This document shows positions 23,334 to 31,203 of a DNA stretch of 64,000 nucleotides, one piece after another. Location of the stretch: positions 149,200,545 through 149,264,544 of the forward strand of contig NC_030680.2 of assembly GCF_000004195.4 (NCBI RefSeq), in the 5' to 3' direction. Each line of letters starts with the position of its first letter. Within the stretch, counting starts at the first letter, position 1. This DNA is from Xenopus tropicalis (taxonomy: Eukaryota > Chordata > Amphibia > Anura > Pipidae). The notes under the pieces were generated by a model. The model was given only the letters and a program-made list of their open reading frames with translations. It was not told the DNA's origin and made no database searches. Position numbers and translations under genes: made by a program.

Positions 23334-26300
23334 ATGGCCAGCGTTAGCCCAGGACCAGGAGGCTCTGGACAGCCAATTTCAGCACTGGAGGCTCAGGCTT
23401 TAGGGCCCAGCCTGGAGGAAGGTTTGGAGAGAGATTCTGACTCTCAGACATTGGAGTTTGGGTCGGTTGGAGGAGGTGTGGGGAGACCTGCACAGGAGGA
23501 GCTGAGCGGCAGCCATTGTGGGACAGTGGAAGTGCAGGCAGGAGAGATGGAGCCCCGGGCCCCGCGCCCGGCCAAGCAAACTGCAGAGGGAAAGACCGTT
23601 GGAGGCAGAAAGTCAGAGCTGGGAGCTGAAGCTCCAGAAGTAAGAAGGAGTGAGAGAAACAAACAGAAGCAACAAAATGCAGCAGAACTTACCCCGGGGG
23701 CAGCTGAGGAGGGAACTGGTGGGGTAAGTACCAAACCCCCTGTTCCTAAAGCCAAGAAATCCCAGGGCTCTGTTTCTGTGGGGGCTTCACCTTCTGGCGC
23801 TACAGTGGGGGGAGAAGCAACACTGAATGCTAAAGGTGCATCTAACAGGAAAAAACAAGATGGTGGCAAAGCTGTGTCACAATTACCTGTAGGTGAACTA
23901 CAACTCCCATCATCCCCTGTAAACATCACTTCTGGGAGCCAAATGTGTTCCACTGGGGGGGAGGAATATGTGGTGCCAGAAACACCCCTTGAGGCCTGTG
24001 CTGCAGGGGAAAGTCCAGTTGAAAGGGAAAAAGCAGATTATTTGTCCCAATCTGGCAGAATTGCTGCTGAGGTTTCCCAGGCCGGGGAATCCAACTCTCA
24101 GGATCCTGCAGGTAACGAGACACCTGAACCCAATTCCCAGCTTAACCCTTCCGCTGCCAAACTGAGTGCAGCCACTAGAGGGAACGTGGGCAGCCCGGCT
24201 GTGAGTGTGGGGTCTGATACAAGCAGTGGGGCTGGGGATTCAGATGGGGAGCAGGAATCTCAGGGATCCACTGACTCTCATTTACATGCAAAGTGCCAGC
24301 CAACTGCACAAAAGAGCCCAGATGCACCCACTGATGGAAACCCCCAGGCACCCAGTCATAAGGATATTGTCCCTCTTCTGCAAGAGCTGAATGATATTTA
24401 TAAGGTGAAAGGAAAGAAAGAGGCAGCAATAGTTGCGCAGCGCAAGTTGATCAAAGCTGCTAATAACAAAACCAGAGGCAGACTGGAACTGGACCTCATC
24501 ACTCTTAAAGGGGAGCTCTTTGAAATCGAGGTCTCCATAGAGAGACTGCTGAGCAAAGCCGGGCCCTGGAGAGAGACTTTTGAGAACAGAGAGCGGTTTG
24601 AAAAGATGCAGAAATCTCTGAGGCAGGAGGTGCCGTACCGTAGCCGCAAGCCCAGCTCCACCAGCCACTCGGCCTCTTCTGATACAGAGGGGGAATTCAA
24701 GCGGCCACAAGCCCCAGCCAAGAAAGCACCGCCAAAGGGCAAGAGGAAGGATGCCATCCACTGGCAGCAGCTGGCATTTAATGTGCAAGAGGAGGTGGAG
24801 CAGGAGAAAAAGCAGCAGCAACAGAGGGAAGAGTTTAACGTCACCCAGGAAGATTTCCCTCCTTTGTCACCCGGCGCCCAACCAGCTCATCCCAAGGTGG
24901 CGCAGGGAGATCCAGTTGCACCAATACCGTCCAACAGTTCAGCTGCGAGTGGCATGTCTGGGGTGGTGCATGGAGGTGCTGTTGGTATGAGTGAGGGTGC
25001 GCCTGTGCTTGCGGGAGTGAGTGCTCACAGAGAGTCAGTGGTGATGGGTGCACAAGGGGTGTCGGGTAGTGATGGGAATAAAACCCCAAAGCAGTCGGTT
25101 ACAGCTGAAGGGAGAGATGGCAGGGCCCAGGCAGGAGGGGAAAGGCAGCAGGGACAGAATCCTAGGGGTCAGCAACCTGGGGAACAGGCCTCAACTTCTG
25201 GGGCAGATGGGGGCACATCGGGTAATTTCTGGGAGCGCAGACGGTTTTTCCCAGCAGGGGAAGGGCCTTCCTTTGGGGGTCAGGCTTTCCGTAGGCAAAA
25301 TTGTGTCAAATTGGTGTGGGGAGGGAAAAAAGAGGAGGCCCCTAAGAGAACCTATGTCATTAGGACCCTGCTAGAGAAATCTGCCAAGTTTAAGACCAGT
25401 GACCTGGAGGCCTGTATTGTCCAGTCCCCTACAGAGTGGGATGTCAGCTTCAGAATCCCGCAGGGCTTAGATGCATTTTGGCGTCTCTTTGACACCCTTA
25501 AGAACCAGCCCGAATGGAAAAACTTTGATGCCATTCCAGTTTCCAGGCCTGAGACCAAAAATATCACCATCATCGTCAAAAATGAAGGCGTGCCAGTAAA
25601 TGATGTGGTGTTGTGGTTAAAGCGCCAGTGCACCCTCCTTGCCCCACTGACCCGTGTATGTGAAGATGATGTGTGGACAGGTGGGTGGAAAACAGAGGTA
25701 CAACTGAAGGTTGTAGATAACGTCCCCCAACATCTGCCCAACACCTTCTTCATTGGCAAAGAGAAATGCATCTGTTTCTATGCCGGCCAATCGAGGAGGT
25801 GCTTTAAGTGCGGTTCCCTTAACCATCTTGCTAGCTCCTGTCTGGTGGAAAGGTGCGCTTACTGTGGGAAGATAGGTCACACAAAAAAGGTGTGCAAAAT
25901 CATAAAGTGCAACCTCTGTGGTAAAGAGGGTCACCCCCACCGCCTGTGCCCTAAAGCCTGGCATAATAACAACGGCCAGAAGGGAAACATGGCGGAGCAG
26001 GAGGAGGATCAGCTCATGTTTGAGGCAGTTCAGGAGGTGGAGCAGCAGTGCAGGGAGGAGCTTAGGCAGAAACCAGAGGCTGCAAAGGCAAATCAGGCCC
26101 AGCGGGAAGTCCCAGTGGGAGATCAGAGCAGTAAGGGCAGGAAGGCACAAAGTCAGGAAGGGAGCTCCAATGGTCAGAGGGTTGATGATCAGAGGTCATC
26201 ACCACAAGCGGGCCCATCACAGGCTAAAAAAGGCCTTTCAGAGGCTCCAACAACCCCCCCAAATGCCCCTGATCCCAAGCAACAACTGAGTATTTCAAGG

Positions 26301-26918
26301 GCAGCATCCCCCCAACAATCTCAGGAAATCAGCCTGAGCCCTGCACCCCCCTTGCAGGAACACCCCAAAAAGAGAAAGAAGAAGAATAAAAAGAATAAAC
26401 GAAGCAGTGAGCAGGTAGATGCTGATTCTCCTGAGGTAGGGGGCTGGCAGTTTGTTAAGTCCTCAGGTAAGAGGTCCCCCGGAGTCATGACCTTCCCGGA
26501 GACATCCAATCGTTATGCCCAGTTGCAGGTCGAAGGGGATGACTCCGGGGAGGATGATTCCAATGAGGATGATTCTTGGGGATCCATAATGGAGGAGGAG
26601 TACCAGAGAATGGAGAAAGAAGTTTCTCTGGAGCAGTCAGCGCAGCAATCAGCTGCATTTAGTCAGTCAACCCCTAGGGGTGGTGGGACCATATCAGCTG
26701 ATGTGGGGTGTAGTAACGCCTCTTCAGAAGTGGTTGGGCCCACTATATCTCAGCCTGAGGTGGATCTGGTTACAGATGTTGAGGTGATCCCTCTTGGGGA
26801 TGAGGACCCTATACCAGCAGGGGTTCAAATTAAGAGGTTTGGAGAAGAGGTATGTGAAGAGGAAAGAGAAGGGAAAAAAGCCAAATTTAAAAACCAACAT
26901 GGCTACGTCTCCAATTAG
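23334..26918 (+). CDS. LINE ORF1: gag-like RNA-binding protein with three CCHC knuckles
   Basis: This ORF encodes 1194 residues. The start is the first ATG after the array, 27 bp in. Residues 1-340 are low-complexity (Ser, Gly, Glu, Pro). About 345-430 is charged and helical, probably a coiled coil for oligomerisation. About 670-820 is a folded block resembling the RRM/CTD-like region of Tx1 and L1 nucleic-acid chaperones. At 823-875 are three tandem CX2CX4HX4C zinc knuckles: CFKCGSLNHLASSC, CAYCGKIGHTKKVC and CNLCGKEGHPHRLC. The tail has a lysine-rich cluster near 1010-1022 (KKRKKKNKKNKR), a candidate nuclear localisation signal, and an acidic C-terminus. By analogy it binds LINE RNA to form the retrotransposition particle. 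The stop overlaps the ORF2 start. No frameshift or stop interrupts it. Confidence 0.93.
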   Translation: MASVSPGPGGSGQPISALEAQALGPSLEEGLERDSDSQTLEFGSVGGGVGRPAQEELSGSHCGTVEVQAGEMEPRAPRPAKQTAEGKTVGGRKSELGAEAPEVRRSERNKQKQQNAAELTPGAAEEGTGGVSTKPPVPKAKKSQGSVSVGASPSGATVGGEATLNAKGASNRKKQDGGKAVSQLPVGELQLPSSPVNITSGSQMCSTGGEEYVVPETPLEACAAGESPVEREKADYLSQSGRIAAEVSQAGESNSQDPAGNETPEPNSQLNPSAAKLSAATRGNVGSPAVSVGSDTSSGAGDSDGEQESQGSTDSHLHAKCQPTAQKSPDAPTDGNPQAPSHKDIVPLLQELNDIYKVKGKKEAAIVAQRKLIKAANNKTRGRLELDLITLKGELFEIEVSIERLLSKAGPWRETFENRERFEKMQKSLRQEVPYRSRKPSSTSHSASSDTEGEFKRPQAPAKKAPPKGKRKDAIHWQQLAFNVQEEVEQEKKQQQQREEFNVTQEDFPPLSPGAQPAHPKVAQGDPVAPIPSNSSAASGMSGVVHGGAVGMSEGAPVLAGVSAHRESVVMGAQGVSGSDGNKTPKQSVTAEGRDGRAQAGGERQQGQNPRGQQPGEQASTSGADGGTSGNFWERRRFFPAGEGPSFGGQAFRRQNCVKLVWGGKKEEAPKRTYVIRTLLEKSAKFKTSDLEACIVQSPTEWDVSFRIPQGLDAFWRLFDTLKNQPEWKNFDAIPVSRPETKNITIIVKNEGVPVNDVVLWLKRQCTLLAPLTRVCEDDVWTGGWKTEVQLKVVDNVPQHLPNTFFIGKEKCICFYAGQSRRCFKCGSLNHLASSCLVERCAYCGKIGHTKKVCKIIKCNLCGKEGHPHRLCPKAWHNNNGQKGNMAEQEEDQLMFEAVQEVEQQCREELRQKPEAAKANQAQREVPVGDQSSKGRKAQSQEGSSNGQRVDDQRSSPQAGPSQAKKGLSEAPTTPPNAPDPKQQLSISRAASPQQSQEISLSPAPPLQEHPKKRKKKNKKNKRSSEQVDADSPEVGGWQFVKSSGKRSPGVMTFPETSNRYAQLQVEGDDSGEDDSNEDDSWGSIMEEEYQRMEKEVSLEQSAQQSAAFSQSTPRGGGTISADVGCSNASSEVVGPTISQPEVDLVTDVEVIPLGDEDPIPAGVQIKRFGEEVCEEEREGKKAKFKNQHGYVSN

Positions 26919-29900
26919 GATTTATACATCCAATGTCTGTAGCATCCGCTCGCCCAAGGCTAGATTTCTAGCCTTCTCTAGTCTCTCATCGTCAGATGGA
27001 GACATCTTTTTCCTTCAGGAGACTCGTTTAACTACCAGAGCTGACATTCGGAGGGCAACCTCTGAATGGCACGATGGGCCCTCTGTCTGGTCAATAGCGG
27101 CCGAGCCATGCGGGGGTGTAGGGGTGCTGTTCAGAGCTGCCTTAAATGTTGTCCTTCACCGTCTCATTGAGATCCAGGTAGGCAGGTGTCTGCTCCTTGA
27201 TGTCACAGTGGGGGGTAGGAAGCTGCGCCTTATTAATATCTATGGGCCCCAGTCTGCGCAGGAAAGGAACGCACTGCTGTCGGACATGAGGCAGTACCTC
27301 CACACTTCCCTCCCAGTGGTTCTTGCTGGTGATTTCAACCAGGTTTTAAGGCCACAAGATAGAACAGGGACTAAAGGCTACAGAACAGAAGGGTATTTCC
27401 TTAATAATATCATCCAGCAGGCAGGCCTGGTTGATGTTGCTACCAAGAATGGCCGTACTGGGCGGCATACTTACCACTGTGCGGGGCGATCCAGTCGTCT
27501 GGATATGGCCTTTGTTGGGGCAGGGGAGACTTTCACAGATGTACGGGAGCAGGCTGTGGAATACTCCGATCACTTGGCAGTCTCTTTTTTGTGGGGGGCT
27601 TCTTCTGTTCCAGTCAGAGGGAGGGGCCTTTGGCGGCTTAATGCCAATTCCCTAGTGGGGCAGTCAGCTCAGCGGTCCTTCAAGATGCTTCTTGAGTGCG
27701 AGATTGATAGGGTTGACTTTTATGACTCTGTGTCATTGTGGTGGGAGGAGGCCAAGGAGACCTTCCGAACTCACTTCAGGAGGCTATCTGTACGCAGGGA
27801 GGGGGAGAAATACAAAAGGTACCTGTCCCTACGAAAGAAGTTAGAGGCCAGTATTTCGGACGGGGTGGATGGGGCAAAGTTGAACCAGCTGAAGGCTGAG
27901 ATCAGGCGGCATCAGTACAGCCGGTACAGATCTCTGGTTCTGGAAAGGGACTATGGGAGTTTTCACTCACCGGACCCTTTTCAGAATTACCGAGATTCTG
28001 TGGCCAGGAAGTTAGTGACCGGCCTCATGGACACCCAGGGTAAGTTGCAGACTAACAGGGAGGGTATTCTGGGTGTTGTGAGGTCATACTATGCCGACCT
28101 TTTCCAGAACAAGGCTTTGGATAGGGACTGGCTGACTGACTACTTGGAGGCGACCCCAGGGCCTGATACTTCCAATGTGGACTTTTCCCCTCTGGAAGCA
28201 GAGATCACGGAGGCCGAGGTAAGAGCAGCCATTGACACCCTTCATAAAAAGAAGGCGCCAGGCCCAGACGGCTTAACGGCCGAGTTTTATAAGACTTTCA
28301 AAGATGAGTTGGCCCCGGTCCTCGTGGAGGTCTTTAGAGACAGCCTGGCGGAGGGCATCTTGCCCCCCTCCATGAGGGTTTCCTCTTTGATCCTGCTTTC
28401 AAAGGGTAAGGACTCAGAGCGTATTGAGAACTGGAGGCCTATTGCCCTTCTCAATAACGATAGAAAGATCCTCGCAAGGGTATTTTTTGATAGACTTATT
28501 CAGTTCTCAGGCACATTATTGTCAGGCTTTCAATTCGGCACGGTGAAAGGGCGGAGCATCTTTGGTGCTCTCCTTACTATCAGGGAGACATTAGAGGTAT
28601 GCAAAGCTCAGAGCAAGGGCTGCTACATTGTCTCTTTGGACCAGGCCAAGGCCTTTGACCGTGTGAATCACGAGTACCTGTGGTCTACTTTGGCTAAGTA
28701 TGGCATCCCGGGCAAATTTATCCAATGGCTGGCAGTTTTGTATGAAGGGGCCGTAAGCTTCCCACTTGTCAATGGTTGGAGGGGAGATGATTTCAATGTA
28801 GAGTCTGGTGTGCGACAGGGTTGCCCCTTAAGCCCACTCTTGTACGTATTTGCCATAGACCCCTTTCTGCGGAGTCTGGAGAGTTGTGGCTTGAGGGGTA
28901 TGTCAATCCCCAGATGCCAGACATTGGCATCCCTCGCCTACGCGGACGATGTCACAGTGGTAGTGTCCAGTCCAGGGGACAGGAGGCTGCTTAACGAAGC
29001 CATCGAAAGCTACTCTGAGGCCTCTGGGTCAATGATTAACTATGACAAGTCGGAGGCTTTTTGGACGTTGAATGGTGAGCCTGACTTCCAGCTCCCTGAA
29101 TTTTCAACTGCCCCATCCCACATAAAGATCCTGGGGATAAAGTTTGGGAGGGAAGACAATTGCAGGCTAAATTGGGATGAGAAACTGAATGCCGGAACAG
29201 CAAAGGTCCAGCGATGGAAGGGATGGAGGCTGGCCTACAGGGAAAGGGTGAAGCTTATCAAGGCCTACCTGGTCCCTCTGTTTTTGTTTGTAGCGTACGT
29301 GTACCCATTGCCAGAATCTCTCTACGCCAGGGTCCACAGCCTGTTTTTCCAGTTGCTCTGGGGACACAAGCTGAATCCAGTCAAAAGGGGGATAACGTAC
29401 CTGCAGCGGAAGGAGGGAGGGCTGGACATGCTGTGTCCTGTGGCTTTCTTTGGGTCACTTTTCCTGAAGTTTAACTTTGGGGGTTTGGCCCAAAGAAGTG
29501 ATTCCCTGTGGGAAGTTTGTATCAGGAACTGGGTATCGCCTTTTGTAGGGACATGGCTACAAGGCGGTAGCATGAAGAGAGTTCGGGCAGGACAGGGTCC
29601 CCTCCCATCATACCTTCTTCTCGCTCTGAAGATTCTGAAGAGGTGGAATGTCGGGGTGGGTGAGTTGGCCACATGTTCCCGAAGGCAGTTGTACCACAGG
29701 GTGATCAGGGCCTACTTTGCTGTTCCTCTCGCTCTGAGAGACTGTGTGGGGAACACCCTTGAGGAAAGCCTTCGCTATCTTAATGGCAGGAGGTGCCCCC
29801 CTAAGTTCTTTGATATCAGTTGGCTTTCACTTCAGGGGAAACTTTATGTCCGTGGCAACCTGACATACCTTAACATTGACAGCAGGGATTGCCCCTGGGA

Positions 29901-30273
29901 GTGTGGGGAGGAGGAGACCCAGGAGCACTTTCTTGTCAGTTGCCCAGTGACCAAGGATGTGTATGGTCAGATGGCGGCCGCCCTTAGGGTCCCAGTATTG
30001 AACCACCTGAACTATGCAGGCTCAGCCTATGGGGTTCCCGCTAGGTACCACCCACTGGACCGTGAGACACTCTATATGATCATTGCATGCACACGGTACC
30101 AGATCTGGCAGCATAGGTGCAGGAGATCCTTTGGCCATTTGGAGGCTAACGCAGGCAACATTGTGAAGGCAGCTCTGGGTCAGCTGAGTTTCCTGAAGGG
30201 AAATGAGATAAAGAGGTCACCCTCCAATCAGAAACTATGGCGAGGGTTGCACCTTACTCTGTCCTCTTCATAA
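26899..30273 (+). CDS. LINE ORF2: AP-type endonuclease plus reverse transcriptase
   Basis: This ORF encodes 1124 residues from ATG 26899, which I prefer because the protein from there (MATSPIRIYTSNVCSIRS) begins at the endonuclease fold. The frame is open further upstream to a Met at 26794, but that part overlaps ORF1 coding. Residues 1-235 are the apurinic-like endonuclease, with FLQET, GDFNQ and SDH (D224, H225) catalytic motifs. It nicks target DNA. The reverse transcriptase follows: KKAPGPDGLTAEFYK, then motif A LDQAKAFD (D581-D587), SGVRQGCPLSPLLY, then YADD at 681-684, all catalytic residues present. A CX3CX7HX4C motif at 998-1015 (CPWEC...H...C) is the C-terminal knuckle typical of L1-type ORF2. 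No disruption is visible, so this copy may be competent. Confidence 0.95.
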   Translation: MATSPIRIYTSNVCSIRSPKARFLAFSSLSSSDGDIFFLQETRLTTRADIRRATSEWHDGPSVWSIAAEPCGGVGVLFRAALNVVLHRLIEIQVGRCLLLDVTVGGRKLRLINIYGPQSAQERNALLSDMRQYLHTSLPVVLAGDFNQVLRPQDRTGTKGYRTEGYFLNNIIQQAGLVDVATKNGRTGRHTYHCAGRSSRLDMAFVGAGETFTDVREQAVEYSDHLAVSFLWGASSVPVRGRGLWRLNANSLVGQSAQRSFKMLLECEIDRVDFYDSVSLWWEEAKETFRTHFRRLSVRREGEKYKRYLSLRKKLEASISDGVDGAKLNQLKAEIRRHQYSRYRSLVLERDYGSFHSPDPFQNYRDSVARKLVTGLMDTQGKLQTNREGILGVVRSYYADLFQNKALDRDWLTDYLEATPGPDTSNVDFSPLEAEITEAEVRAAIDTLHKKKAPGPDGLTAEFYKTFKDELAPVLVEVFRDSLAEGILPPSMRVSSLILLSKGKDSERIENWRPIALLNNDRKILARVFFDRLIQFSGTLLSGFQFGTVKGRSIFGALLTIRETLEVCKAQSKGCYIVSLDQAKAFDRVNHEYLWSTLAKYGIPGKFIQWLAVLYEGAVSFPLVNGWRGDDFNVESGVRQGCPLSPLLYVFAIDPFLRSLESCGLRGMSIPRCQTLASLAYADDVTVVVSSPGDRRLLNEAIESYSEASGSMINYDKSEAFWTLNGEPDFQLPEFSTAPSHIKILGIKFGREDNCRLNWDEKLNAGTAKVQRWKGWRLAYRERVKLIKAYLVPLFLFVAYVYPLPESLYARVHSLFFQLLWGHKLNPVKRGITYLQRKEGGLDMLCPVAFFGSLFLKFNFGGLAQRSDSLWEVCIRNWVSPFVGTWLQGGSMKRVRAGQGPLPSYLLLALKILKRWNVGVGELATCSRRQLYHRVIRAYFAVPLALRDCVGNTLEESLRYLNGRRCPPKFFDISWLSLQGKLYVRGNLTYLNIDSRDCPWECGEEETQEHFLVSCPVTKDVYGQMAAALRVPVLNHLNYAGSAYGVPARYHPLDRETLYMIIACTRYQIWQHRCRRSFGHLEANAGNIVKAALGQLSFLKGNEIKRSPSNQKLWRGLHLTLSSS

Positions 30274-30769
30274 ACATGTCCTCTTCTCTAGGTATGTACC
30301 TACTGTGTGTATATGGCCCCCCAGCACTGACACTGCTCTTCCCTCTCTCTATAGGCTGGAGGGCGGTTTTGTGTGGCCTGGGGCAATCTGCTCAGCATGG
30401 ATATATATATGTTATGTGCATCATTCTGTTATTGTGTTGCTTATATGCTATTGATTGTGGTTTTTTTTTTGTTGGGGGATGGAAAATGGAGGTTGGTGGG
30501 TTGGACCAGGAAAGACTTTTCTGGGGATGGTGGGTTGGTTGGGGGTGGTGGAAGGAAGCCGTATGGACAAACACAGGACTCTGCAAACCAGCCTTTGATT
30601 TGGTGTGTTTGGTGGGGAGTTGCCAATGGACAGACGGATGGACTCTGTGGGCTGGCGGGATATGGTGGGTTTGTGGGGTTTGTTTTGTTATGTTTGTTTC
30701 ATGATCTGTGAAATGTGTATGATATGTTGATTATTCATTGTAAAGTGATATTATAAATAAAAAAAAATT
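30274..30769 (+). terminator. LINE 3' UTR with polyadenylation signal and A-rich end
   Basis: The 3' UTR is rich in G and T (GTTGGTGGG, GGTTGGGGGTGG). It ends with AATAAA at 30756-30761 inside an A-rich tail, then the 103-bp array resumes at CCTATATATTAGG. Being in the sense orientation of erc2, it could also provide a premature poly(A) site for the host transcript. Confidence 0.7.
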
Positions 30770-31203
30770 CCTATATATTAGGTACCTACCTAGTGCTACC
30801 AACCCCTATTTCTGTAGGGAAATGAGAGCAGGGCAGGCAGTAACCCTTCCAACACTTTCCCCTTTCTCTGCCCCTATATATTAGGTACCTACCTAGTGCT
30901 ACCAACCCCTATTTCTGTAGGGAAATGAGAGCAGGGCAGGCAGTAACCCTTCCAACACTTTCCCCTGTCTCTGCCCCTATATATTAGGTACCTACCTAGT
31001 GCTACCAACCCCTATTTCTGTAGGGAAATGAGAGCAGGGCAGGCAGTAACCCTTCCAACACTTTCCCCTTTCTCTGCCCCTATATATTAGGTACCTACCT
31101 AGTGCTACCAACCCCTATTTCTGTAGGGAAATGAGAGCAGGGCAGGCAGTAACCCTCCCAACACTTTCCCCTGTCTCTGCCCCTATATATTAGGTACCTA
31201 CCT
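30770..31203 (+). repeat. 103-bp tandem array, right part
   Basis: About four more units continue the array interrupted by the LINE. Some units read CCCCTTTCTCTGCC where the left part has CCCCTGTCTCTGCC. The array ends mid-unit after GGTACCTACCT, where the 82-bp repeat begins with no spacer. Confidence 0.93.

Larger units (their letters stand above)
23307..30769 (+). mobile_element. Full-length LINE (L1/Tx1-clade-like) inserted in 103-bp array
   Basis: A 7.46-kb non-LTR retrotransposon with a 27-bp 5' leader, two long uninterrupted ORFs overlapping by 20 bp, a 496-bp 3' UTR and an A-rich tail (after AATAAA). It lies in the same orientation as the host gene. Both sides are the same 103-bp tandem repeat, so it either inserted into the array or uses the array as its specific target. 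Comparing flanks, 41 bp of the 103-bp unit (from GGCAGGCAG to CTCTGCC) is absent at the insertion point and no target duplication is visible. The gag-like ORF1 with CCHC knuckles and the L1-type endonuclease fit the Tx1 clade, known in Xenopus for site-specific insertion; family-level assignment needs a database. Confidence 0.92.

Noticed and set aside
26794..26898. ORF2 start at the upstream Met 26794
   Set aside because: The extra 35 residues overlap ORF1 coding in another frame and precede the endonuclease fold; ATG 26899 fits the domain start better.
23444..29672. Minus-strand and alternative-frame ORFs of 60-179 codons under the LINE
   Set aside because: Shadows of ORF1 and ORF2; no motifs of their own.
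30237..30711. Frames of 112 and 155 codons after ORF2
   Set aside because: They lie in the G/T-rich 3' UTR of the LINE, overlap each other and have low-complexity Trp/Gly-rich content.
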